From: Parahaliea mediterranea
GTDB taxonomy: Bacteria; Pseudomonadota; Gammaproteobacteria; Pseudomonadales; Halieaceae
Length of the DNA: 64,000 nucleotides
Reading direction: 5' to 3'
Assembly: GCF_017255185.1 (NCBI RefSeq)
Contig: NZ_JAFKCZ010000004.1
Coordinates: 186,001 to 250,000 of the forward strand
Below are positions 43,494-51,337 of this stretch, in pieces. The notes beneath the pieces were generated by a model, which worked only from the letters and a program-made list of their open reading frames with translations, searched no databases and was not told the origin of the DNA. Position 1 is the stretch's first letter. Each line of letters starts with the position of its first letter. The position numbers were made by a program, and so were the translations under genes.

Positions 43494-43661
43494 TTACTCC
43501 CGTGCGCGCTCGAAATCCCCCTTTTCCCGCACCGCGCAATCCGGGCAGACAAAGTCTTCCGGCAAGTCCTCGAATGGCGTGCCGGGAGGGTAGCCCTCAT
43601 GGGCATCCCCCTGGCTTTCATCGTAGGTGTAGCCGCAGCCGGGGCAGCGAAAGCACGCCAT
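43494..43661 (-). CDS. Rubredoxin, 55 residues
   Basis: A short gene encodes MACFRCPGCGYTYDESQGDA and continues with EGYPPGTPFEDLPEDFVCPD. The two CxxC iron sites are CPGC and CPDC, with the conserved Tyr-x-Tyr and Gly/Pro turns of a class-2 rubredoxin. It carries electrons by a single Fe(Cys)4 centre. It starts 13 bp after the end of alkB on the same strand, so it is the electron donor for the alkane monooxygenase, the well-known AlkG role. Confidence 0.93.
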   Translation of the reverse strand: MACFRCPGCGYTYDESQGDAHEGYPPGTPFEDLPEDFVCPDCAVREKGDFERARE

Positions 43662-43673
43662 GGCAATCCCTCC

Positions 43674-44867
43674 TCAGGCCGTCACGCCGGCGACCTGGCC
43701 ATGGCGGGCGAGAATCGCCTCGCGCTTGTCGGGGGCGATATTGACCTTCGACAGATCACCCCGGATGTGGGGCAGCGCCAGTAGTCGCCTGTCCATCACC
43801 CGGTACCACAGCCAGGGCACATAGGCGAGCAGGTACATGCCGTAGTAGCCGTTGGGCAGTTCGGGGATGTCATCGAAGTTGCGCAGGCTCTGGTAGCGCC
43901 GGGTGGGGTTGGCGTGGTGGTCGGAGTGGCGTTCCAGGTGGAACAGCACGATATTGCTGAAGATGTAGTTGGCGTTCCAGCTGTGGTGCGGTTGGCAGCG
44001 CTCATAGCGCCCATTGGCCTCCTTTTGCCGCAGCAGGCCGTAGTGCTCGATGTAGTTGGCGCTGGTGAGCTGGAACCAGGCCCAGATATTGTGCACCAGC
44101 AGGAAGGGCAGCATGATCCAGCCGAAGGCGACGATCAGTGCGCCCTGCAACACGGCGCTGAGGGCGTAGGACTGCAGGATTTCGTTGCGCGGCGACCACA
44201 CCGGCAGTCCCAGGCGTGCCAGCCGCTCCCGCTCCACCGCCCAGCCGCGGCGGAAGGCGCCGGGGATTTCGCGCAGGGCGAATGCGTAAATGGACTCGCC
44301 CATGCGCGAGCTGGCCGGGTCCTCGGGGGTTGCCACGTCCTTGTGGTGGCCGCGGTTGTGCTCGATGCAGAAGTGGCCGTAGGCCGGCACGGCCAGCACG
44401 ATCCGCGCGAGTACGCGCTCAAACAGGGGCTTCTTGTGGCCGAGTTCGTGGGCGGTATTGATCCCCAGCCCGCTGTAGCTGCCGGCGGTAATGGCCAGCG
44501 CCAAAACCGACCACACGGTGAGGGACTGGGTGCCGACGAACCAGGCGATGGCGATCAGCACGATGAAGTGCATCGGCACCGTGAGCCAGGTCAGGACGCG
44601 GTAGTAGCGGTCCTCCTCCAGCTGCGGCACGATTTCCTCGGGGGGATTGTTGGTGTCGGAGCCCAGGGCGTAGTCCAGGAAGGGGATGACGCCGTAGCTG
44701 AACACCAGCGGCACGGCCAGCGCCCACTGGCTACCGGTGACAAAGAACAATCCTATGCCCAGCATCGGGAACAGGGGCATGAACAGGGACGACAGCCACA
44801 GGTAGCGCTTGCGGTCGCGGTATTCGATGTGTCCCAGCGTGGGGTGGTCCAGGGTATAGCTGGTCAT
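43674..44867 (-). CDS. alkB: Alkane 1-monooxygenase (AlkB)
   Basis: The 397-residue integral membrane di-iron enzyme has the three AlkB histidine boxes: HELGHK, HNRGHH and HSDHH, plus the NYIEHYGL motif specific to the alkane-hydroxylase family. Six helices surround the site. It oxidises the terminal carbon of medium-chain alkanes to 1-alkanols using O2 and electrons from rubredoxin. ATG 44867 (GGAG upstream) was chosen over GTG 44882. The rubredoxin gene follows immediately; an AraC regulator is divergent. Confidence 0.94.
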   Translation of the reverse strand: MTSYTLDHPTLGHIEYRDRKRYLWLSSLFMPLFPMLGIGLFFVTGSQWALAVPLVFSYGVIPFLDYALGSDTNNPPEEIVPQLEEDRYYRVLTWLTVPMHFIVLIAIAWFVGTQSLTVWSVLALAITAGSYSGLGINTAHELGHKKPLFERVLARIVLAVPAYGHFCIEHNRGHHKDVATPEDPASSRMGESIYAFALREIPGAFRRGWAVERERLARLGLPVWSPRNEILQSYALSAVLQGALIVAFGWIMLPFLLVHNIWAWFQLTSANYIEHYGLLRQKEANGRYERCQPHHSWNANYIFSNIVLFHLERHSDHHANPTRRYQSLRNFDDIPELPNGYYGMYLLAYVPWLWYRVMDRRLLALPHIRGDLSKVNIAPDKREAILARHGQVAGVTA

Positions 44868-44948
44868 GCGCGTGAACTCCACGTTCGATCTGCGGTAGAG
44901 AAGATACTAGACCAGCCAGGTTTCTGGCGTGATTTCATTTATTGACAA

Positions 44949-44954
44949 TATAAT
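44949..44954 (+). promoter_or_regulatory. Perfect -10 box (TATAAT) of the alkB-linked AraC gene
   Basis: TATAAT would place transcription start near 44961, at the first base of the 24-bp direct repeat. The -35 region (GGCGTG at 17 bp) is poor. Confidence 0.45.
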
Positions 44955-44960
44955 GGTCAT

Positions 44961-45005
44961 TAACCGACAAAAGGTGACCACCTATAACCGACAAGAGGTG
45001 ACCCC
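44961..45005. repeat. 24-bp direct repeat duplicating the ribosome-binding site of the AraC gene
   Basis: TAACCGACAA-(A/G)-AGGTGACC occurs at 44961 and 44985, a period of 24 bp. The second copy carries AGAGGTGA just before ATG 45006; the first carries AAAGGTGA with no start codon after it. It may be a duplicated leader or a regulator-binding direct repeat. Confidence 0.7.
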
Positions 45006-46031
45006 ATGGCTCGCCCACCGGAATTGTCCACGGCCTATGCGCGCCTGATCCTGCGCTCGGAGCTGCTGTCGCCCGCCCGGGCCCTGCGCGGCACGGGCCT
45101 CACCGAGGAGAGCCTGGCGCGCGAGGCCTTTCTACCCTGGCGGGTGTTCGCGACCCTGTTCGATAACCTTGAACGGGAGCGGCCAGGCTTAGCCTGGGCC
45201 CCGGTGCTGGGGGCCCTGTTCAACATCAATGCCCACGGTCCCCTGGGCTTCGCGGCCCTGTCGGCCCCAACCCTCGGCGCCGCGCTGGACGTCCTGGCGA
45301 GCCTCTACCCGGCGCGCACCAGTGCCATGCGTGCCGGTGTCGAGCAGGTGGGCCGGCGTTACTACCTGTGGCTGGAGGATGTGACCGGGGACGAGGTGTT
45401 CGGCGTGCGGATGGCGCTGGTGGTGATGCGTATTATCGAGTCGCTGCTGGAGGCGATCCTCGGCCACCCGGTGGGTCACAATGTGGAGGTGCACATCAAG
45501 GGCGCGGCGCCGGCCGCCGACGTGGCGATCAGCGGTGCTTTCAACGCTCGCGTGCTATTCGGTGCAGGGCGCAGTGCACTCTCACTGCCCGCCACCTGGT
45601 GCGCCCTGCCGTCGCCCCTGCACGACGAGGGAACCTATCGCGCCAACTGTATCCGCTGCCGCGAGATCATCGCCCGGCGGGAGCGGGACGGCAGCACCAC
45701 CGCGGCGGTGAGCGGGCGCCTGCACAATCATTTCGACCACCTGATCGGCGGGAACTGCCCGCCGGAACCTCCGCCGACCCTGGCGCAAATCGCCCGGGAG
45801 ATGCATGTGACCGAGCGCACGCTCATTCGCCGCCTGGGTGCCGAGGGCAGTAGTTACCGCACGATCGTGGAGCGGCAACGCCGGGAGCTGGCCGCCAGCC
45901 TGCTGGGGCGCGCGGGCCTGCGGGTAGCGGAGGTCGGCGAGCTGCTGGGCTATCGCGATCCGGCCAATTTTGGCCGCGCTTTCCGCCGCTGGTACGGCTG
46001 TTCACCGGCGCGGTGGCGGCGCGGCCACTGA
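45006..46031 (+). CDS. AraC family regulator (OruR/Arabinose_bd-type), divergent from alkB
   Basis: The 341-residue protein has an N-terminal effector domain of the OruR type (SLAREAFLPWRVFATLFDNL; GPLGFAALSAPTLGAAL) and a C-terminal AraC DNA-binding region (TLAQIAREMHVTERTLIRRL; RVAEVGELLGYRDPANFGRA; WYGCSPARWR). Regulators of this class next to alkB activate it in response to alkanes. The divergent arrangement supports that role. The 24-bp leader repeat could be its own binding site, giving autoregulation. Confidence 0.9.
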   Translation: MARPPELSTAYARLILRSELLSPARALRGTGLTEESLAREAFLPWRVFATLFDNLERERPGLAWAPVLGALFNINAHGPLGFAALSAPTLGAALDVLASLYPARTSAMRAGVEQVGRRYYLWLEDVTGDEVFGVRMALVVMRIIESLLEAILGHPVGHNVEVHIKGAAPAADVAISGAFNARVLFGAGRSALSLPATWCALPSPLHDEGTYRANCIRCREIIARRERDGSTTAAVSGRLHNHFDHLIGGNCPPEPPPTLAQIAREMHVTERTLIRRLGAEGSSYRTIVERQRRELAASLLGRAGLRVAEVGELLGYRDPANFGRAFRRWYGCSPARWRRGH

Positions 46032-46113
46032 GTCCGCAATCGGAGGGTGTGGAGGCGGGGGCGCGCTGGGTGGGGCTGGTAGCTGTCGGCGCGATCGGGG
46101 GATGGGCGCTTTA

Positions 46114-46332
46114 TTAGCGGGCGTTGAACCAGCGCACGAATTCGTCAAACTCCACTTTGCCCGAGCAGTCCGTATCGATCGCCTGAAAGCCGATCTCCGC
46201 CGATTCCCCCGGTTCCAGGGCATCCAGGGCCTGCATCAGGTAGCTGAATTCGGCGAGGTCGATGTAGCCGTCGCCATCGGTATCGAAGTGATCGAAGTTG
46301 TCGCGCAGTTCCTGTTCCGGGATGTCGGACAT
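46114..46332 (-). CDS. Two-EF-hand calcium-binding protein
   Basis: The 72-residue protein contains two EF-hand loops: DTDGDGYIDLAEF (about residues 17-29) and DTDCSGKVEFDEF (about 53-65). Both keep Asp at 1, 3 and 5, Ile or Val at 8 and Glu at 12, so both should bind Ca2+. There is no signal peptide, so it is a cytoplasmic calmodulin-like protein. Bacterial EF-hand proteins are widespread but mostly uncharacterised. It is convergent with the AraC gene. Confidence 0.88.
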   Translation of the reverse strand: MSDIPEQELRDNFDHFDTDGDGYIDLAEFSYLMQALDALEPGESAEIGFQAIDTDCSGKVEFDEFVRWFNAR

Positions 46333-46425
46333 GGCTTGCTACCTCCCTGTGTGGTGTTGCGTCAATCTAGCGCAAACTCGCGGTAATTGGGAGTCTGCAA
46401 GAGGAGTGCCTTGCGCGGGTGTCGC

Positions 46426-47040
46426 TCAGTCCGGCAGGCGCAGGATGTCGCGGATGTGCACCGGCTCCAGCAGCATCTGGCCGCGGGCGTAGCCGCTGTC
46501 ACTGTGGTCGGTGTTGCCGGCCTGGATGCGGCGTACCACCTCCATGCCCGACACCACCCGCCCGAAGGCCGCGAAACCCTGGCCGTCCGGGTAGCGCTCG
46601 CCGCCGAAATCCAGCGCCGGTTGGTCGGTCACGCAGATGAAGTACTCGGTGCTGGCGCTGCCCGGCTCCAGGCGCGACATGGAGATGGTGCCGGCCAGGT
46701 GTTGAATGCCGGTGTCCCGGGTGGTCTCGTGGGCGACGGGGGGGAAGGGCGGCGGGGCCTCGGTCATGCCGATGCCGCCCTGGATGACTTCGATCTTCAC
46801 CGGTTGGTGCGACTGGTTGTCCAGTCGCACCACGCGGTAGAAGCTGCTGTCTCGGTAGTGCCCCGCGTCGACGTAGCGCAGGAAATTGGCGACGGTTTCC
46901 GGCGCCGCCTCGGGGTAGAGCTCGAGGATGATGTCACCCGCGCTGGAGTGCAGGATCACCCGCGGCTCGTCGCCCCAGGCGGCGACCGCCGCCAGGAGCG
47001 TGAGAATGCCCGCAACCAGGCGGTGTTTAAAACGCTGCAT
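46426..47040 (-). CDS. Periplasmic cyclophilin-type peptidyl-prolyl isomerase
   Basis: The 204-residue protein has a signal peptide (MQRFKHRLVAGILTLLAAVA, cleaved near AWGDE). The cyclophilin domain follows: ILELYPEAAPETVANFLRYV, FYRVVRLDN, and STEYFICVTDQPALD (usually SQFFI). The catalytic Arg (FYRVV) is kept. It should isomerise X-Pro bonds in periplasmic proteins. ATG 47040 has AGGAG 7 bp upstream. It starts 22 bp after the TonB receptor stop, so it may share its transcript. Confidence 0.9.
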   Translation of the reverse strand: MQRFKHRLVAGILTLLAAVAAWGDEPRVILHSSAGDIILELYPEAAPETVANFLRYVDAGHYRDSSFYRVVRLDNQSHQPVKIEVIQGGIGMTEAPPPFPPVAHETTRDTGIQHLAGTISMSRLEPGSASTEYFICVTDQPALDFGGERYPDGQGFAAFGRVVSGMEVVRRIQAGNTDHSDSGYARGQMLLEPVHIRDILRLPD

Positions 47041-47061
47041 GCTCACGCTCCTGCCTTGCCC

Positions 47062-49317
47062 TTAGAAGTAAACGCGACCGGTGACACCCAGGGTGCGCGG
47101 CTGCACGCGGATTTCCGCGTCGGGATCGAAGGGCGGCCGGCGCAGGGCGCGGGTGACGCCGCGGCTGTCGAACAGGTTGTCGGCAAACAGCGAGACTTCC
47201 CACTGCGCGCTTTGTACACCCAGGCGCAGGTTGGCCACGGTGTAGTCGTCCATGGCGCGGTAGTTGGGCTGGTCCTTGCTGAACTCGGTGCCGCGGTCGC
47301 CGGTGTAGATGGCGTTGGCCCAGATGAAGCCGTCGAGGCCGTTGCCCACGGGGCGGCGGTATTCCACGCTGCCGTTCAGGCTCAGGTCGGCGACAAAGGG
47401 TGCGGGGTCGCCCTTGTCGGCATCCAGGTTGGGCACGTCTTCGGCTAGCTGGGAGTCGACGTAGGTGCCGCCGACGGTCAGGGTCAGGCCATCGATCGGG
47501 CGCGCGGTCAGCTCAACCTCAACCCCTTCGCTGGTCGCCTTGCCCACGTTCTCGCGGAAGCCAAAGCCACACTCGAAGCTGCGCTGGGTCTGCATGTCTT
47601 CCCAGTCGATGTAGAAGTAGGTGAGGTTGTACTGCAGGCGGCCGCCGGCGGTGGCGCCCTTGGTGCCAATCTCGTAGTTCCACAGCTTGTCCGGGTCGAA
47701 GAAGCGGGTATCGCCGCCGCTGCGCGCGACATCGTCGAGCTCGTCCGCGCACACCGAGCGGGGGATGTTGCCGTTGATGCCGCCGTAGCGGAAGCCGCGG
47801 GCCGCCTGGACGTACACCAGGCTGTTGTCGCCCAGGTCGTAGGACAGGTTCACCTTCGGGTTGACGCCGTCTTCCTTGCCCTCGGGACGCGGGTCGCTGT
47901 TGGCGCCGCCGTTGAGCAGGCCGGACTGGTAGTACTCGATTTCCTGCTTCCAGTTGAAGTAGCGCAGGCCGGCGGTCAGGGTCCACTTGTCCCAGTTGTA
48001 GTAGGCCTCGCCGAACAGGGCGTAGGTCTTGATGGTCAGGTCGTCGTAGCCGTAGTACAGGTTGTCGGTGGGCGCGCCGAAATCGCCGGAATCAATGCCC
48101 ATGGCGGCGTCGGCGCCGGGGACCGGGAAGGTGTTCTCGTAGAACACGTCCTTCTTGTCGGCGTAGGCGCCAACGGTCCACTGCAGCGGCGAGTCGTAGG
48201 TGGAGGCCAGGCGAATCTCCTGCACATAGGCCTCGGAGTCGGTGGTGTCCTCCAGTTCGTGGGGTGTGACCATCGGGAACTCGGAGATCAGCAGCAAATC
48301 CAGCGAGCGGCGGTTGACCACGGTGCGGTCGAAATAGGAGGTGGAGCTGACCAGTTGCGCCCAGCCCAGGTCGTAGTCCAGGGTCAGGTTGTAGATATCC
48401 ATCTCATCGTCGTAGCCGTCGAAGGAGGGGTAGTCACGGGTCAGTTCCGGGGTGTGGTCGAGGTCCTCCGGGCGGCCGCCGTCGGAGTACTCGTGGTGCA
48501 GCAGGGACAGGTCGGCGATCAGCCGGTCGCTGGCCTGCCAGCGCGCCACTACGCGGCCACCCTTGGAGGTCGCTTCGTTGAGGTCGTCCTCGCCGGTCAG
48601 GATGTTGTCGATATAGCCGCCTTCCTCGACGTAGTAGGCGCTGGCGCGGACGGCGAGGGTGTCTTCAATCACCGGGACATTGACCAGGCCCTTGTAGGAC
48701 TGGCCGACCGAGCCCTTGTGGATGGTCGAAAGGCTGGTCTCGAACTTGCCGCCGAACTCGGCCAGGTCAGGCTTGTTGGTCACTTGGCGAATGGTGCCGG
48801 TCATGGAGCCCGCCCCGTAGAGGGTGCCCTGGGGGCCGCGCAGTACCTCGACGCGCTGCAGGTCGAAGAGGCTGATCTCGGGGTTCATCGCACCCATGGA
48901 AATGGGGATCTCGTCGAGGTAGATGGCGACGGTTTCCTGGTTCTGGGTGTCATTGTCGTTGCCGCCGCCGTTGGCCACGCCGCGAATGGACAGGCGTGTA
49001 CGGCCGGGGCCGTTCTGGTAGGCGGTCAGGCTGGGAACGGTGCCCAGCAGGTCGGAAAAGTCCTTGGCGCCCATGTTGTCGATGGCGGTTTCCGACAGCA
49101 CGTTGATGCTGATGGGAACATCGTACATGGACTCAGCGCGCTTGCGCGCGGTGACCACGACTTCCTCGAACACCGTGTTGGTGGCCTGGGCCGTGTCCTG
49201 CTGGGCCTGGGCGGGCAGCGCGGCGGCGCCCGCCAGCAGCAGGGAGGCCATCGTGGCGGTCGGTGTCAGGCCGTCGCGATACAGTGCGTGTCGGATATGG
49301 CGTGCGAGAGTTGTCAT
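47062..49317 (-). CDS. TonB-dependent outer-membrane receptor
   Basis: The 751-residue protein has a signal peptide with an unusually long N-region (MTTLARHIRHALYRDGLTPT; cleavage near PAQAQQ), the TonB box FEEVVVTARKRAE, a plug (LQRVEVLRGPQGTLYGAGSM) and a barrel ending GVTGRVYF. It is a paralogue of the receptor at 25.2-27.4 kb, sharing ETVAIYLDEIPI-type plug sequence. The upstream AraC gene on the same strand is 145 bp away and may control it. Substrate is unknown. Confidence 0.9.
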   Translation of the reverse strand: MTTLARHIRHALYRDGLTPTATMASLLLAGAAALPAQAQQDTAQATNTVFEEVVVTARKRAESMYDVPISINVLSETAIDNMGAKDFSDLLGTVPSLTAYQNGPGRTRLSIRGVANGGGNDNDTQNQETVAIYLDEIPISMGAMNPEISLFDLQRVEVLRGPQGTLYGAGSMTGTIRQVTNKPDLAEFGGKFETSLSTIHKGSVGQSYKGLVNVPVIEDTLAVRASAYYVEEGGYIDNILTGEDDLNEATSKGGRVVARWQASDRLIADLSLLHHEYSDGGRPEDLDHTPELTRDYPSFDGYDDEMDIYNLTLDYDLGWAQLVSSTSYFDRTVVNRRSLDLLLISEFPMVTPHELEDTTDSEAYVQEIRLASTYDSPLQWTVGAYADKKDVFYENTFPVPGADAAMGIDSGDFGAPTDNLYYGYDDLTIKTYALFGEAYYNWDKWTLTAGLRYFNWKQEIEYYQSGLLNGGANSDPRPEGKEDGVNPKVNLSYDLGDNSLVYVQAARGFRYGGINGNIPRSVCADELDDVARSGGDTRFFDPDKLWNYEIGTKGATAGGRLQYNLTYFYIDWEDMQTQRSFECGFGFRENVGKATSEGVEVELTARPIDGLTLTVGGTYVDSQLAEDVPNLDADKGDPAPFVADLSLNGSVEYRRPVGNGLDGFIWANAIYTGDRGTEFSKDQPNYRAMDDYTVANLRLGVQSAQWEVSLFADNLFDSRGVTRALRRPPFDPDAEIRVQPRTLGVTGRVYF

Positions 49318-49345
49318 TTGCAGGTTCCCCCTGTGGAGCAGTTGT

Positions 49346-49368
49346 AGCCGGGCCGGGCCCGGCTTTTT
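49346..49368 (+). terminator. Intrinsic terminator on the + strand, upstream of a minus-strand receptor gene
   Basis: AGCCGGGC pairs with GCCCGGCT around a CGG loop and is followed by TTTT(T). On the minus strand no T-run follows, so it cannot serve the AraC gene. No + strand gene lies upstream, suggesting it ends antisense RNA from the receptor region. Confidence 0.65.
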
Positions 49369-49462
49369 GTCATTGTGTGGCGGCGCAGATTAGCACAGCC
49401 CCCGATCGCAGAATGATGCGATCGTCCGAAGGAATGATGGTGTTGTGCGGCGGCAAAAAGCC

Positions 49463-50581
49463 CTACGAGGGCGTGCGCAGTACCTTGGGGAGGTGGCCGA
49501 AATGCTTCTTGAACGCGGCGGTGAAGTTGGTGGGGTGCTGGTAGCCAACTGTCTCGGCAACCTGCGATATGGCCAGTTTGCCGTCGTGCAGCAGCTCCCG
49601 GGCCTTGTTCATGCGGTAGTCCTGGACAAACTCGAACACGGAGCTGCCAAAGTGGCGCTTGAAGCTCGCGCACAGGGTGCTCCGGTTGAGGCCGACCCGG
49701 CGGGCCAGCTCGGCCACCGTGGGGGGGGTCGCATAGGACTCGATCAGGATTTTCTGCGCTGCGAACAGCTTGGATTCCAGGCTCAGCCGCGGGTTGGCCT
49801 CCTGGTGCTGGGCGCGGTGATTGTCCTCGGTCTCCTGGAAAAAGCGACAGATCAGCTCGGCGACCTTGGCCTCGGTGAACAGCCGGCGTCGCACGCCGCT
49901 GTAGGGCATGTGGATCAGGTCCAGTACGGTGTGCATGATGCCTGGAGAGAGCGGGAAACTGCAGAAATTGTCGGCCTGGTTGTCGCCGTAGATGACGTCC
50001 GCCAGGCGCGGCGGCAGGCGGTCGCGCGCCAGGTCGAAGTGCCGCCGCAGAAAGCGCGGTTTCAGGTGGACGGTGACCGAGCACAGGTGGCTGTTTTTAT
50101 CGATGCAGATATTGAAGCCGTGATCCTTGCGGGTGTGCATCACCGAGACGCTGGCCTGGGGAATCTGCACCTTGGCCGCGTCGTCGAAACTGATTTCCAG
50201 GCCGCTGGAGAGCATGAAGCGCAGCGTGATCAGGTCCTGGCGCGGCAGTACGGCCTGCTGGTAACTGCCCAGGTAGCGGCCGTCGATAATGCACACCAGC
50301 AGGTCGCGGTTGGCGCGAAACAACTCCCAGTAGCCCCTGGCCTCGCTGCTGTCGAGTTCCAGGCGCAGGCCGTTGTGGTTGTCGCAGACCTGCTTGACAT
50401 TGAGAAACTCAAAACGCGCCGGGTCGTCCAGGTAGGCGTCGTTGAAGCCCTCGTACACACGGTTCAGGTCATCGAATGACAGGGCCTTGGCGCCGCCCGG
50501 TTCCGCGGTCTCGACAGGGCGGGGAGACCGGAGGGGCCGGGGATCGACCCGGTCGGTGGCGGACGCGGGAGTCTGGCGCAC
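49463..50581 (-). CDS. AraC family transcriptional regulator
   Basis: The 372-residue protein starts at GTG 50581, 3 bp after the NTF2-like gene's stop, although the first 30 residues are low in conservation and a later start is possible. A sensor region is followed by the AraC helix-turn-helix pair (TVAELARRVGLNRSTLCASF; AISQVAETVGYQHPTNFTAA; KKHFGHLPKVL). PchR-like regulators of this form sit beside TonB receptors and activate them with the imported ligand. The receptor gene at 47.1-49.3 kb is the obvious target. Confidence 0.87.
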   Translation of the reverse strand: MRQTPASATDRVDPRPLRSPRPVETAEPGGAKALSFDDLNRVYEGFNDAYLDDPARFEFLNVKQVCDNHNGLRLELDSSEARGYWELFRANRDLLVCIIDGRYLGSYQQAVLPRQDLITLRFMLSSGLEISFDDAAKVQIPQASVSVMHTRKDHGFNICIDKNSHLCSVTVHLKPRFLRRHFDLARDRLPPRLADVIYGDNQADNFCSFPLSPGIMHTVLDLIHMPYSGVRRRLFTEAKVAELICRFFQETEDNHRAQHQEANPRLSLESKLFAAQKILIESYATPPTVAELARRVGLNRSTLCASFKRHFGSSVFEFVQDYRMNKARELLHDGKLAISQVAETVGYQHPTNFTAAFKKHFGHLPKVLRTPS

Positions 50582-50584
50582 GGG

Positions 50585-51163
50585 CTAGCGGGGCGTTTGG
50601 TCCGCGCCGGCGTCAGCGGCCGGCGCCTCGCCGCGAATTTCCGCCGCCACGTCGAGGGCGATCTCGTTGGGTACCGGCATGCTGAGGTTGTACTGCTGCA
50701 GCTTCCAGCCATCGGGGCCCTTCAGCAGTATCCCCGAGCCCCGGCACAGGCCCAGCTTGGCATTGTCGAGCAACTCGTCGAACCAGGCGACATCGCCGGA
50801 GGGCGCAAGGTCGATATGCCGCTCGCGCACGGTGTAGGTCCAGCCCTTGCCGGCGGTGAAATGGGGGCGGGCGAAGTCGACAAAGGCCTGGCCCTGCCAG
50901 CGCTCGGTGGCGTCGGTGCCGAGGAACACCATGTCGGGCCCCATCTGGGCGGTGTAGGCGGTCAGGTCGGCGGTGGCCGCCGCGTGGTGGAAGGTGTCCA
51001 GTACCCGACCCACCTCGTCCCGGGGGGCGCTGAATGCGGAAGTGCCATAGGCCGAAAATACCCAGCAACAGGCCAGCAGTAGCGTGCGACACTGTCGCCA
51101 GATGTCGGCTCCCGGGCCCGCCACTCGCTGTTTCGACCGTGCCGCGCTGTTAAATTGCCCCAT
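50585..51163 (-). CDS. NTF2-like (SnoaL/DUF4440) exported protein
   Basis: The 192-residue protein begins MGQFNSAARSKQRVAGPGAD with a hydrophobic segment (about residues 26-43), likely a signal peptide or anchor. The SnoaL/DUF4440 fold follows: VLDTFHHAAATADLTAYTAQ, MVFLGTDATERWQG, VRERHIDLAPSGDVAWFDEL and RGSGILLKGPDGWKLQQYNL. Such cone-shaped domains bind or convert small molecules and are common in secreted proteins. Start ATG 51163 has GAGGA upstream. The copper-receptor gene lies 174 bp upstream. Confidence 0.83.
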   Translation of the reverse strand: MGQFNSAARSKQRVAGPGADIWRQCRTLLLACCWVFSAYGTSAFSAPRDEVGRVLDTFHHAAATADLTAYTAQMGPDMVFLGTDATERWQGQAFVDFARPHFTAGKGWTYTVRERHIDLAPSGDVAWFDELLDNAKLGLCRGSGILLKGPDGWKLQQYNLSMPVPNEIALDVAAEIRGEAPAADAGADQTPR

Positions 51164-51260
51164 CTTTGCTGTCCTCGCGTGTTTGAGGCGGCAAGCGTAA
51201 CCGCTGGTGTGGAAGCGGCGCAAGCCGCGGCGCAAAAGTCCGCGGTTGCGCGCGGGCTTT

Positions 51261-51280
51261 GGGGGCCGGCACCGGCCCCC
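51261..51280. repeat. GC-rich hairpin between receptor and NTF2-like genes
   Basis: GGGGGCCGG and CCGGCCCCC form a perfect 9-bp stem with a 2-base loop in the 174-bp gap after the copper-receptor gene. No T-run on the minus strand, so it may only slow transcription. Confidence 0.4.
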
Positions 51281-51337
51281 GGCCCGGGTGGGTTCCACTG
51301 CCCGCTGGCTATCGCGGCCCGGGCGCTGGTGGGCGGC

